DNA of 52,210 nucleotides from Oscillospiraceae bacterium (GTDB lineage: Bacteria; Bacillota; Clostridia; UBA1381): NCBI GenBank assembly GCA_022509025.1, contig JAFLUB010000017.1, positions 1 through 52,210 of the forward strand, in the 5' to 3' direction. Both the position numbers and the translations under genes were made by a program. Below are positions 44,185 to 52,210 of this stretch, in pieces; position 1 is the stretch's first letter, and each line of letters begins with the position of its first letter. A model generated the notes under the pieces. That model made no database searches, was not told the origin of the DNA, and was given only the letters and a program-made list of their open reading frames with translations.

Positions 44185-46443
44185 ATGGAAGATACAAATC
44201 CCGTAATTCTTTCCCCCGAAAAAATACCGCAGCATGCGGACGATACGGATGTACTTGTTGATAAGATAATCGGCATGGTAAAGGGCTACAGCCCCTCTGC
44301 CAATACCGATATGATTTACGTTGCCTACAGGCTTGCAAAATCAGCTCATAAGCATCAGTTTCGACGCAGCGGAGCGCCGTATATTGAGCATCCGGTGCAG
44401 CTTGCGTATATCGCTTCTCAGCTTGCTCTTGACGCAACGGCTATATCAGCGGCATTATTGCACGATGTCGTTGAAGATACGCCTTATACTTACGAAGATA
44501 TAGAAAGTCTGTTCGGCACAAGCGTTGCCGAGCTTGTTGACGGTGTCACAAAGCTGAAACAGATTAAGTACAACACGCGTGAGGAACAGCAGGTTGAAAA
44601 CCTCAGAAAAATGTTCCTGGCAATGGCGAAGGATATACGCGTTGTTATGATAAAGCTTATTGACAGACTGCATAATATGCGCACGCTCAAATTCATGCCG
44701 CGCGCAAAGCAGCTCCTTATATCCAAGGAAACTCTTGACGTGTACGCGCCTCTTGCGCACCGTCTTGGTATGTCTAAAATCAAGATTGAGCTTGAGGATT
44801 TGGCACTGAAGTATCTTGACCCTGTCGCTTATGAAGAAATCACACAGAGTATTAACCAGAAAAAAGACGAGCGCGAAAAATACATACGTGATATTATGGA
44901 TATATTACGCGAAAAGCTTGAAACTATGAATATCGAAGCTCAGGTCACAGGACGCGCCAAACACTTCTATAGCATATTCCGTAAAATGTACACGCAGAAC
45001 AAAACTATAGACGAGCTTTATGACTTGTTCGCCGTAAGAATTATCGTCAATTCCGTAGCGGACTGCTATGCGGTACTCGGTATGGTGCATGACTTATATA
45101 CACCCGTTCCTATGCGGTTCAAGGACTATATAGCAATGCCGAAACCGAATATGTACCAGTCGCTTCACACCACTGTTATCGGTCCGAACGGCACACCGTT
45201 TGAAATACAGATACGCACATGGGAAATGCACCATGTCGCTGAGAACGGTATCGCGGCGCACTGGAAATATAAAGAAGGAGTATCGGGCGCGAGCGATATG
45301 GACTCAAAGCTTGAATGGGTTCGTCAGCTTCTCGACACTCAGACGAGTATTATTGATACAGACGACTTCTTTAACACCTTGAAATTTGACTTGTTCGAAG
45401 ACGAGGTTTTCGTGTTCACTCCGCAAGGTAAGGTTATATCCCTCCCTGCAAAGAGTACCGTTATTGACTTCGCATTTGCGATACATTCACAAGTCGGATA
45501 TAAGATGAGCGGCGCGAAGGTTAACGGAAAGATAGTTCCGAACAACTATATGGTCCAGAATGGTGAAATTGTTGAAATCCTGACTGCCAATACGCACGGT
45601 CCGAGCCGTGACTGGCTAAATGTCTGCCGCACATCACAGGCGAAGAATAAAATAAATCAATGGTTCAAACGCGAGAGACGCGATGAAAATATAGAACACG
45701 GCAAAGAACTTATCGAGCGCGAGCTAAGGCGTCTGGGCAACACTCATGAACAGCTCTTTAAGCCCGAGTGGATTGCAATACTTATAAGACGCTACGGTTT
45801 CCAAACCATAGACGATTTATATGCCAGCGTCGGATACGGCGGACTTACCGCGCAGAAAGTTGTCGTAAGACTGCGCGACGAATGGATGAAGCAGAACAAG
45901 GCGCTTGAAGCGAAGAAAAACCTTGAAGCGGTTTATAACGAAGAAAGTCATACTATTCAGGCTGAACCGGCAAAACGTCACGCGTCAAGCAAGGGCATCA
46001 TTGTTAAGGACATCGAAAACTGTCTTGTACGTTTGGCGCGCTGCTGCAATCCTGTCGCCGGTGACGATATAGTGGGCTTTATAACAAAAGGCAGAGGTGT
46101 GAGCGTACACAGGCGCGACTGTCCGAACATGAGTCCTGAAGCCATGTCCGAAGAGGACAAAGGCAGATTTATTGAAGTATGGTGGGACGATGAGCGAAGC
46201 ACCTCGTACATTGCCAATCTTCAGATTGAAGCGCCTGACCGTGACGGAGTACTGCTTGAAGTCACAAATATTCTCGCCACTCTTAAAATACCTTTTAAAT
46301 CAGTCAACGCCTTTGTTACCAAGAAAGGTATTGCCGTTATTCAGATAGGAGTGGAAATAAGAAATACTGCCGATCTGGCGCTTTTGAGAAAAAAGATAAT
46401 TCAGATTCATGGAGTAACATCGGTAACCCGACTACAAAACTAA
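44185..46443 (+). CDS. relA: RelA/SpoT bifunctional (p)ppGpp synthetase/hydrolase
   Basis: This is a 752-residue protein. The hydrolase HD domain is intact (HPVQLAYIAS, then ALLHDVVEDT near residue 90). The synthetase domain has GRAKHFYSIFRKM (about 255) and RFKDYIAMPKPNMYQSLHTT (about 310-329). TGS (VFTPQGKVISLPAKSTVIDF), helical, zinc-finger-like (RCCNPVAGDDIVGF) and C-terminal ACT domains follow. It makes and degrades the alarmone in the stringent response. I chose the ATG at 44185 with AGAGGTGA just upstream; the GTG at 44176 lies in that site. A family 2 repeat follows 2 bases after the stop. Confidence 0.96.
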   Translation: MEDTNPVILSPEKIPQHADDTDVLVDKIIGMVKGYSPSANTDMIYVAYRLAKSAHKHQFRRSGAPYIEHPVQLAYIASQLALDATAISAALLHDVVEDTPYTYEDIESLFGTSVAELVDGVTKLKQIKYNTREEQQVENLRKMFLAMAKDIRVVMIKLIDRLHNMRTLKFMPRAKQLLISKETLDVYAPLAHRLGMSKIKIELEDLALKYLDPVAYEEITQSINQKKDEREKYIRDIMDILREKLETMNIEAQVTGRAKHFYSIFRKMYTQNKTIDELYDLFAVRIIVNSVADCYAVLGMVHDLYTPVPMRFKDYIAMPKPNMYQSLHTTVIGPNGTPFEIQIRTWEMHHVAENGIAAHWKYKEGVSGASDMDSKLEWVRQLLDTQTSIIDTDDFFNTLKFDLFEDEVFVFTPQGKVISLPAKSTVIDFAFAIHSQVGYKMSGAKVNGKIVPNNYMVQNGEIVEILTANTHGPSRDWLNVCRTSQAKNKINQWFKRERRDENIEHGKELIERELRRLGNTHEQLFKPEWIAILIRRYGFQTIDDLYASVGYGGLTAQKVVVRLRDEWMKQNKALEAKKNLEAVYNEESHTIQAEPAKRHASSKGIIVKDIENCLVRLARCCNPVAGDDIVGFITKGRGVSVHRRDCPNMSPEAMSEEDKGRFIEVWWDDERSTSYIANLQIEAPDRDGVLLEVTNILATLKIPFKSVNAFVTKKGIAVIQIGVEIRNTADLALLRKKIIQIHGVTSVTRLQN

Positions 46444-46445
46444 AT

Positions 46446-46551
46446 TAACGCGAAAAATATGCGGCGCATCTCACCATTTTTCGGAACTTGAAGTATACGC
46501 ATACGTCGGCGTTCCTCAAAAAGGCAATCTGCTTGCATATTTTCCACGTTA
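46446..46551. repeat. Family 2 palindromic repeat, copy E
   Basis: The left end is TAACGCGAAAAATATGCGGCG and the right end TGCATATTTTCCACGTTA. The interior is CTCACCATTTTTCGGAACTTG, the centre GTATACGCATACGTC and the arm GTTCCTCAAAAAGGCAATCTGC. It has no insert. It begins 2 bases after the relA stop. Confidence 0.88.
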
Positions 46552-46590
46552 AAATATATCTCAACACATTGGGTGAAACGAGGTATCGTA

Positions 46591-46821
46591 ATGGAAAAAA
46601 TAAAAATAGATATAACAACTGAATATATAAAGCTTGATCAGCTTCTGAAATTTTCCGCTCTTGCCGAGAGCGGCGCAATGGCAAAGGACATGATTCTTGA
46701 TGAAATAGTGTCAGTAAACGGTGAGGTATGCGCCATGCGCGGGAAGAAAATCCGCGCAGGAGACATTGTTACTGTAGAATTTGAAGATGCTCTGGTAGAA
46801 ATCGAAGTGGGAGCCGGATAA
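46591..46821 (+). CDS. yaaA: YaaA, S4-domain RNA-binding protein
   Basis: This is a 76-residue protein that is a single S4 domain: EYIKLDQLLKFSALAESGAM (about 9-28), then VSVNGEVCAMRGKKIRAGD. This is the small S4 protein that lies between dnaN and recF in Bacillus (YaaA) and is linked to ribosome assembly. I chose the ATG at 46591, with GAGG about 9 bases upstream. The stop overlaps the recF start (TAATG), so the two are coupled. The usual dnaA-dnaN upstream are absent; relA and recJ lie there instead. Confidence 0.9.
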   Translation: MEKIKIDITTEYIKLDQLLKFSALAESGAMAKDMILDEIVSVNGEVCAMRGKKIRAGDIVTVEFEDALVEIEVGAG

Positions 46822-47915
46822 TGCATATTTCCACGCTATCTCTTTCAAATTTCAGAAACTATTCATCGGAAAAGCTTGAGTTTTCACCTCATACAAACGT
46901 TATCTACGGCGACAACGCTCAGGGCAAGACCAACATTTTAGAAGCTGTGTATCTCTTTTCCCAGGGACGAAGCCACAGAGCGAAAACTGACAGAGAGCTT
47001 ATAAAATTCGGAAAGGATTTTTCAAAGCTTCAGCTTGAATTCCATGATAAGGATCGTGACTATAAGGCTAACATTCAGCTTATCAAAAACGGCAAGAAGA
47101 ATATCAAGATAAATCATGTTCAGATAACGAAGCTGAGCATGCTGATGAACTACCTGAATGTTGTGATGTTCTCGCCGGAGGATCTCGATATTGTAAAAGG
47201 CGCGCCGTCCGTAAGACGCCGGTTTATCGACTCGTCTGTAAGTCAGCTATACCCCAGGTATCTTAATAGTCTTATTGATTACCACAGGGCGCTTTCTCAG
47301 AAGAACAGTCTTTTAAAGACACTGCGTCAAAAGGGCGCGCATTCTGATGTTATGCTGTCGGTATGGAATGAGCAGCTTGCTGTGGAAGCGTCAAAGATAA
47401 TGGAATACCGCATTGATTTTATTAAGCTTATAAACGAATTTGCTTCAAAAATACAGAGGGAAATTTCAGGAGAGGAGTTAAAAATACTTTACTCCCCCGG
47501 TATAAAAACAGACAATATAGATAAAAGCACTATTTTCAAACATCTTGAACGTAACCAGCGTCGCGAAATAGAGTTTGCCGCGGCGCAGGTCGGTATACAG
47601 CGTGATGACTTGCATATTTCCGTAAACGGAAAAGAGGCACGGGTCTACGGCTCGCAGGGACAGCAGCGCACAGCGGCGCTTTCAATGAAGATTGCCGAAG
47701 CGGACTACCTTCAGCATATAAAAGGCGAATATCCTGTGCTGTTGCTTGACGATATAATGAGCGAGCTTGATATAAACAGGCGGATGTATCTTGCAGAGAA
47801 GATTCGCGGTAAACAGGTTCTTATAACATCTACCGATACCGATATACAGCTCAGCACAGAAAACACGCGTCTTATTCATATAAAAAACGGCGCGGCAGTA
47901 AGGGAGGACGCTTAA
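46821..47915 (+). CDS. recF: RecF, DNA replication/repair ABC-type ATPase
   Basis: This is a 364-residue protein. Walker A GDNAQGKTN (about 30-38) follows LSLSNFRNY; the QGQQRTAALSMKIAE signature (about 276-290) and LLLDDIMSELD (about 308-318, Walker B/D-loop) are typical. It loads RecO/RecR-RecA at gaps and binds DNA at the replication fork. It overlaps yaaA by 1 base and remB by 1 base (both TAATG). This order before gyrB is the conserved dnaA-region arrangement. Confidence 0.96.
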   Translation: MHISTLSLSNFRNYSSEKLEFSPHTNVIYGDNAQGKTNILEAVYLFSQGRSHRAKTDRELIKFGKDFSKLQLEFHDKDRDYKANIQLIKNGKKNIKINHVQITKLSMLMNYLNVVMFSPEDLDIVKGAPSVRRRFIDSSVSQLYPRYLNSLIDYHRALSQKNSLLKTLRQKGAHSDVMLSVWNEQLAVEASKIMEYRIDFIKLINEFASKIQREISGEELKILYSPGIKTDNIDKSTIFKHLERNQRREIEFAAAQVGIQRDDLHISVNGKEARVYGSQGQQRTAALSMKIAEADYLQHIKGEYPVLLLDDIMSELDINRRMYLAEKIRGKQVLITSTDTDIQLSTENTRLIHIKNGAAVREDA

Positions 47916-48163
47916 TGTATCTAAGGGTAGAAGAAAACATCATTGTGAACACAAAAGACATAATAGGAATATTTGACATGGATAACACAACCGTATCACG
48001 GTTGGGGAGGACATTCCTCTCTAAATCCGAAAAGAACGGTTTGATTATAAATTCAACTGATGATTTGCCTAAATCCTTCGTTGTGACAAGCGAAAATGAA
48101 AAGACAAAGATTTTTATTTCATCCGTCTCATCGAAAATATTGGCAAAACGCGGTTTACGATAG
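47915..48163 (+). CDS. remB: RemB/YaaB, DUF370 regulator
   Basis: This is an 82-residue protein. [20 protein letters not shown] (about 8-27), [15 protein letters not shown] (about 28-42) and DLPKSFVVT (about 50-58) match the YaaB/RemB type of DUF370 proteins. These are small regulators linked in Bacillus to matrix genes; the biochemical role here is unknown. It is coupled to recF by TAATG and followed by gyrB 40 bases later. Confidence 0.88.
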   Translation: MYLRVEENIIVNTKDIIGIFDMDNTTVSRLGRTFLSKSEKNGLIINSTDDLPKSFVVTSENEKTKIFISSVSSKILAKRGLR

Positions 48164-48203
48164 AGAAAAAAGGGTTAGAATCAAGATAAGGAGATTAAAA
48201 TTT

Positions 48204-50132
48204 ATGAGTGATTTAGAAAAGATTGAAACTACCTATGACGAAAGTCAGATACAGGTACTTGAAGGACTTGACGCGGTAAGAAAGCGTCCCGGTATGTATA
48301 TAGGTTCAACCTCTTCGGCAGGCCTGCATCATCTGGTATATGAAATTGTGGACAACTCCATAGACGAGGCTCTTGCCGGCTATTGCAGCGAGATAAAGGT
48401 TGATATCAACGCCGATAACTCCGTTACCGTTACCGATAACGGACGCGGTATTCCAGTTGGTATCCACCCTCAGCAGGGCATACCTACCGTTGAAGTGGTT
48501 CTTACTATTCTTCATGCCGGCGGTAAATTCGGCGGCGGCGGATATAAGGTATCAGGCGGTTTGCACGGCGTGGGTTCGTCCGTTGTTAACGCGCTTTCCG
48601 AAAAACTGGAGGTCGAGGTTTCAGACGGTGAACATATCCACTATCAGAGCTATGAACGCGGCAAGCCCACCTGTCAGCTTAAAGTCATAGGCGACACGGA
48701 CAAGACCGGTACAAAAATCACTTTCAAGCCCGACAGTGAAATATTTGAAGTTCTGGAATTTGATTATGAGGTGCTTTTAAAGCGTCTTAGGGAGCAGGCG
48801 TTTCTTAATAAGGGCGTTAAGATACTTCTCACAGATTATAGAGTAGAGAATCCTGAAACCGTTACTTTACATGCTGAAGGCGGCATAAAAGAATTTGTCA
48901 ATTACTTAAATAAAAACAAAGACCCGCTTCATGATGACGTTATATACTTTGAGGCACAGCGCAGCGATATGATGGTAGAGGTTGCAATGCAGTATACCAC
49001 AGCATATTCAGAAGCTCTTATGAGCTTTGCAAACAATATCCACACAGGTGACGGCGGTACTCATGAAACAGGTTTTAAGGCAGGACTTACGCGAGTAATA
49101 AATGATTATGCAAGAAAATACAATCTGTTAAAAGAAAAAGACCCGAACCTTTCGGGCGAGGATACTCGTGAAGGTCTTACCGCTATCATCAGCGTTAAGG
49201 TTGTTGAAGCGCAATTCGAGGGACAGACTAAAACAAAACTCGGTAACAGCGAGGCAAGAGCTCTTGTTGAGAACGCTCTCAATGATAAGCTTTCAGCGTT
49301 CCTTGAAGAGAATCCTAAGGTTGCAAAAACCATCGTTGAAAAGACTCTCACGGCATGCAGAGCGAGGGAAGCGGCTAAGAAGGCGCGTGAAGCGTCACGT
49401 AAGAATGCAAACGCAAGTAATTCATCACTTCTCGGTAAGCTTGCAAAATGTACAGACGAGGGCGCTGATTATGCGGAACTGTTCATCGTCGAGGGTGATA
49501 GCGCGGGCGGAAGTGCTAAGCAGGGACGTAACAGACGTTTCCAGGCTATTCTGCCTCTTTGGGGTAAAATGCTTAACGTTGAGAAATCCCGTATTGACAA
49601 AGTTTATTCAAATGAGAAGCTACTCCCCGTCATACAGGCTCTCGGCACAGGTATCGGAGAGGATTTTGATATAAATAACCTTAAATACGGCAAGGTTGTT
49701 ATCATGGCGGATGCCGACGTGGACGGTGCGCATATAAGAACTCTGCTTCTGACATTCTTCTTCAGATATATGCCGAAGCTCATAGAAAACGGTAATATCT
49801 ATATAGCCCAGCCGCCTCTTTATAAGGTTTTCAAGGGTAAGAATAAAAATCTTGTTGAGAAATTCGCGTTTACAGAAGATGAGCGTGACAGACTTCTCGC
49901 TGAAATGGGACCCGGTTCTAAGGTACAGCGATATAAGGGTCTTGGTGAGATGGATCCGGCGGAGCTTAAAGAAACAACTATGGATCCTGCAAAGAGAACA
50001 CTTCTCAGAGTTGACCTTGCGGACGCCATCATTGCCGACCAGACATTCACCGTGCTTATGGGCGATAAGGTTGAACCGAGACGTGAATTTATTGAGATGA
50101 ACGCGAAGTATGTTTCTAATCTTGATATCTAA
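48204..50132 (+). CDS. gyrB: DNA gyrase subunit B
   Basis: This is a 642-residue protein. The GHKL ATPase has [15 protein letters not shown] (about 47-61), [11 protein letters not shown] (about 77-87) and [20 protein letters not shown] (about 105-124). The TOPRIM domain has [20 protein letters not shown] (about 426-445) and [14 protein letters not shown] (about 499-512). The C-terminal part ends with [20 protein letters not shown] (about 574-593). With GyrA it introduces negative supercoils. I chose the ATG at 48204 with AAGGAG 10 bases upstream. Its position after recF-remB supports GyrB over ParE. gyrA does not follow. Confidence 0.95.
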   Translation: MSDLEKIETTYDESQIQVLEGLDAVRKRPGMYIGSTSSAGLHHLVYEIVDNSIDEALAGYCSEIKVDINADNSVTVTDNGRGIPVGIHPQQGIPTVEVVLTILHAGGKFGGGGYKVSGGLHGVGSSVVNALSEKLEVEVSDGEHIHYQSYERGKPTCQLKVIGDTDKTGTKITFKPDSEIFEVLEFDYEVLLKRLREQAFLNKGVKILLTDYRVENPETVTLHAEGGIKEFVNYLNKNKDPLHDDVIYFEAQRSDMMVEVAMQYTTAYSEALMSFANNIHTGDGGTHETGFKAGLTRVINDYARKYNLLKEKDPNLSGEDTREGLTAIISVKVVEAQFEGQTKTKLGNSEARALVENALNDKLSAFLEENPKVAKTIVEKTLTACRAREAAKKAREASRKNANASNSSLLGKLAKCTDEGADYAELFIVEGDSAGGSAKQGRNRRFQAILPLWGKMLNVEKSRIDKVYSNEKLLPVIQALGTGIGEDFDINNLKYGKVVIMADADVDGAHIRTLLLTFFFRYMPKLIENGNIYIAQPPLYKVFKGKNKNLVEKFAFTEDERDRLLAEMGPGSKVQRYKGLGEMDPAELKETTMDPAKRTLLRVDLADAIIADQTFTVLMGDKVEPRREFIEMNAKYVSNLDI

Positions 50133-50145
50133 AATAGTCTGTATA

Positions 50146-50183
50146 AAAAACTGCTGCAAAAATCTTAGTTTTGCAGCAGTTTT
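50146..50183 (+). terminator. gyrB terminator
   Basis: AAACTGCTGCAAAA and TTTTGCAGCAGTTT form a 14-bp stem with a 7-base loop and a T-run, 15 bases after the gyrB stop. Confidence 0.93.
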
Positions 50184-50244
50184 CATTTACATAAATTATA
50201 GTATTCGCACAGCAAATACGCAAGTATACGAGCCAAGCAAACGC

Positions 50245-50379
50245 CCGGATAAATTTTTGCGAAGCAAAATATTTTCCGGTTTGCGACAATGCAAAGCATT
50301 GTGACGAAGTATACCGGCACGGAGTGCCGAAAAACGTGACAAGGCGCACTATATGGAGGTGGATCGCGCGAAGCGTGAT
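50245..50379. repeat. Cluster of four mini-hairpins with purine triloops
   Basis: Hairpin 1 (50245-50279) has CCGGA at its base and the top TTTTGC-GAA-GCAAAA. Hairpin 2 is ACAATGC-AAA-GCATTGT (50286-50302), hairpin 3 is CGGCAC-GGA-GTGCCG (50315-50329), and hairpin 4 is ATCGCGC-GAA-GCGTGAT (50363-50379). All have three-base purine loops closed by C-G, and two contain exact GCGAAGC. The cluster lies in the gene-free spacer between the gyrB terminator and the GH3 gene. Confidence 0.75.
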
Positions 50380-50425
50380 GGAGAGTCCAATGCAGTAATA
50401 TCCCGTGTTGTTGCTATGGGCGACA

Positions 50426-52210
50426 TCATTTCACCGTCAAAACTTCCTTTAAATATTCCTTTGTATTCCTGCCCACCATTATCTCAAAATCACCTTTCTC
50501 AACAATATACTCTAAATCAGGCGTAACAAGAGCAAGGTCTTTCACAGGAAACTTTAATGTTACTGTTTTAGTGTCCCCCGCTTTTATGAACACTTTCTGA
50601 AAATCCTTTAATTCCATACGCGGCGTTAATATTGAGCTTACAGCATCGTTTACAAACAGCATAACCGTTTCCTTACCGTCCATGTTACCGTTATTAGTTA
50701 CATCGACCGATATGTCTATTACATCATTTTCAGACGCTGTTTTCTTGGACAGTCTGAGATTTGAATATACATATTCCGAAAATGCGAGTCCGTCACCGAA
50801 ATCATAGACATTTCCTTTCTCCAAATCCACATATTGCCCTCCATGCCAGCCGTCATAAGAATTATAATAACATGGCGTTTGCGCGCTATGCTGCGGAAAT
50901 GATATGCTTAGCTTACCGCTCGGATTGAATTTGCCTGCTATCAGTTCCGCAACGGCGAGGCCGCCGAAATCACCGCCGTTAAACATCTCTATAACCGCAT
51001 CGCAATTTTCCTTTAAATATGATATACAAAGCGGTTTGCAGTTTACAAGAACCGCAATAATCTTTTTATGTGTCCCCTTAAGTTTCTTTAAAAGCTCAAG
51101 CTGAATATCTGTAAGGGAAATATCAGCTCTGTCACGGTATTCTCCGTTTTGTGAAAGGGTGTCTCCTATAACGCATACAACCACGTCTGATTTTTTAGCA
51201 AGCTTTACCGCCTTTTCTATCCTGTCCTCTTTCCCGAAAATATCACAGCCTTTTTCATATAGTATCCTATCCTTACCGAATATCTCGCGCATTCCGTCAA
51301 GCACAGTATAAAATTCGCCTTTCGGTATAACATTATTCTTTGGTTCGGGATGCGAGAAAAATGTCCAGTCGCCGTATTGTGCGCGGATATCGTCCGCGTT
51401 AGGTCCTATTACAGCTATAGCTTTAGTGTCCCTGCGCAATGGGAGCAGATTATTATTTTTCAAAAGAACAACACTTTCCCTTGCCAGCTCATGATTAATC
51501 TTTTTGTGTCCCTCGCATGCTATGACGCTTTTCGGCGGTCGCTCCTTATTATCAAAAAGACCGAGACGGAATTTAATCCTTAAAATTCTGCGCACTGCGT
51601 CATCAATAAGACTTTGATGGATTTTTTTATTCTTTAAAAGGGATAGCATACATTCATAAAATTCATGCGTGTTCATGCTCATATCATTCCCCGCCTCAAC
51701 CGCTGCAAGTGACGCGTCTGTCAGATTGTCAGTATAGTGTTGATTGGTTACAAGCGAACGCACATTTTCCCAATCCGTAACAACAAAACCATTAAAGCCG
51801 AGTTCGTCCTTTAATATTTCTCTTAGAATTCTCTTGTTTGCTGTCAAAGGCTTCGCGTCTATTGAACCGTATGCAGTCATAACAGAGCCGCAGCCTGCTT
51901 CAACTGCCTTTTGGAACGGCGGCAGAAACACCTCGCGTATCTTGCGTTCTGTTACAGGACTGTCATAAGCGTCACGTCCGCCGGTTGCCTCTCCGTAGGC
52001 TATGTAGTGCTTGACGCAGGCTATAATCAGGTTTTCGTCCTCGTAGCCTTCTATGATTGCCTTGCCAAGCTCACCGACAACATAGCTGTCCTCGCCAAAT
52101 GTTTCGTCTACTCTTCCCCATCTCAAATCACGCCCGATACAAAGAACAGGGGAAAATGTCCAGTCCAGACCGTCCGCGCATACCTCACGCGCTGTTACGC
52201 GTCCCATTTC
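50426..52210 (-). CDS. Glycoside hydrolase family 3 enzyme (beta-glucosidase/xylosidase), C-terminal part
   Basis: 594 codons are visible; the frame runs off the right edge (GAA before the first ATG), so the N-terminus is missing. The GH3 barrel shows DLRWGRVDETFGEDSYVVGE (substrate-loop arginine region), CVKHYIAYG (KH) and GFNGFVVTDW, whose Asp is the family nucleophile. The alpha/beta sandwich has ESVVLLKNNNLLPLRRD and IAVIGPNADD, and a fibronectin-III-like domain ends the protein (VTNNGNMDGKETVMLFV). No signal peptide can be judged. It should cleave beta-linked glucose, xylose or similar from oligosaccharides. It is convergent with gyrB, and unlike the rest of the window it is an accessory function. 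Confidence 0.92.
   Translation of the reverse strand, partial: EMGRVTAREVCADGLDWTFSPVLCIGRDLRWGRVDETFGEDSYVVGELGKAIIEGYEDENLIIACVKHYIAYGEATGGRDAYDSPVTERKIREVFLPPFQKAVEAGCGSVMTAYGSIDAKPLTANKRILREILKDELGFNGFVVTDWENVRSLVTNQHYTDNLTDASLAAVEAGNDMSMNTHEFYECMLSLLKNKKIHQSLIDDAVRRILRIKFRLGLFDNKERPPKSVIACEGHKKINHELARESVVLLKNNNLLPLRRDTKAIAVIGPNADDIRAQYGDWTFFSHPEPKNNVIPKGEFYTVLDGMREIFGKDRILYEKGCDIFGKEDRIEKAVKLAKKSDVVVCVIGDTLSQNGEYRDRADISLTDIQLELLKKLKGTHKKIIAVLVNCKPLCISYLKENCDAVIEMFNGGDFGGLAVAELIAGKFNPSGKLSISFPQHSAQTPCYYNSYDGWHGGQYVDLEKGNVYDFGDGLAFSEYVYSNLRLSKKTASENDVIDISVDVTNNGNMDGKETVMLFVNDAVSSILTPRMELKDFQKVFIKAGDTKTVTLKFPVKDLALVTPDLEYIVEKGDFEIMVGRNTKEYLKEVLTVK

Noticed and set aside
11649..46551. Dispersed repeats considered as CRISPR arrays
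   Set aside because: Copies are kilobases apart, palindromic and without regular spacers; no cas genes.
50204..50425. The region behind gyrB considered as a replication origin because of its hairpins
   Set aside because: No DnaA-box cluster or AT-rich unwinding stretch was recognised, and dnaA is absent from the window.

Overview
The window is a chromosomal stretch of a Gram-positive, low-to-mid GC bacterium of the class Clostridia (Bacillota). This is supported by the ctsR-mcsA-mcsB-clpC stress operon, an HPr kinase, the murB-rapZ-yvcK(glmR)-whiA cluster, DnaE with an N-terminal PHP domain, T-box and manganese-type leaders, CIRCE and CtsR operators, a TRAP (MtrB) protein and a recF-remB-gyrB block. 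Almost every gene is a core housekeeping gene. No phage, insertion sequence with transposase, CRISPR array, rRNA or tRNA gene was seen.

Layout. 1-991: end of a PRPP synthetase and a sugar nucleotidyltransferase. 1034-3919: a BlaR1/BlaI-type sensor protease and repressor pair (minus strand), with a frame-broken remnant behind blaR1. 4183-9665: CtsR-controlled ctsR-mcsA-mcsB-clpC, then birA. 9687-11641: htpG with a perfect CIRCE. 11863-26326: a long minus-strand block in transcription order hprK, PHP phosphoesterase, murB, rapZ, yvcK, whiA, dnaE, mtrB, a 65-aa protein, pfkA, pyk, a hotdog thioesterase and a 2-hydroxyacid dehydrogenase. This block joins carbon-catabolite control, wall precursor control, replication and lower glycolysis. 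26397-29889: rpmB, murA, walJ and rlmH on the plus strand. 29937-32730: a P-type cation ATPase behind a yybP-ykoY (Mn2+) riboswitch. 32769-37161: pheS, a P-loop kinase and pheT behind a T-box leader. 37209-37406: a 27-codon hydrophobic peptide gene that looks like a type I toxin. 37589-41884: secA, a small membrane protein and prfB with its programmed +1 frameshift. 42157-42291: a 44-aa Asn/Gln-rich peptide (minus). 42364-50183: recJ-relA and yaaA-recF-remB-gyrB. 50426-52210: the C-terminal part of a GH3 glycoside hydrolase (minus, cut by the window edge).

The most unusual content lies between genes. Two families of short, palindromic, non-coding repeats are dispersed here. Family 1 has three copies with ATGGGCTG...CAGCCCAT ends and a strong internal 12-bp stem. 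Family 2 has five clear copies and one decayed copy, with TAACGCG...CGCGTTA ends. Nearly all start within a few bases of a stop codon. Two family 1 copies fill the gap between convergent stop codons exactly, so they may act as portable terminators. Some copies carry nested inserts made of tiny hairpins with three-base loops. A separate cluster of the same kind of hairpin, including two exact GCGAAGC cores, follows gyrB.

The best candidate for an undescribed small system is the 37.2-37.4 kb locus. It has a consensus promoter, a 5' hairpin whose first arm can pair instead with a 9-nt segment at the stop codon, a strong ribosome binding site, a 27-aa membrane peptide and a terminator that would work on both strands.
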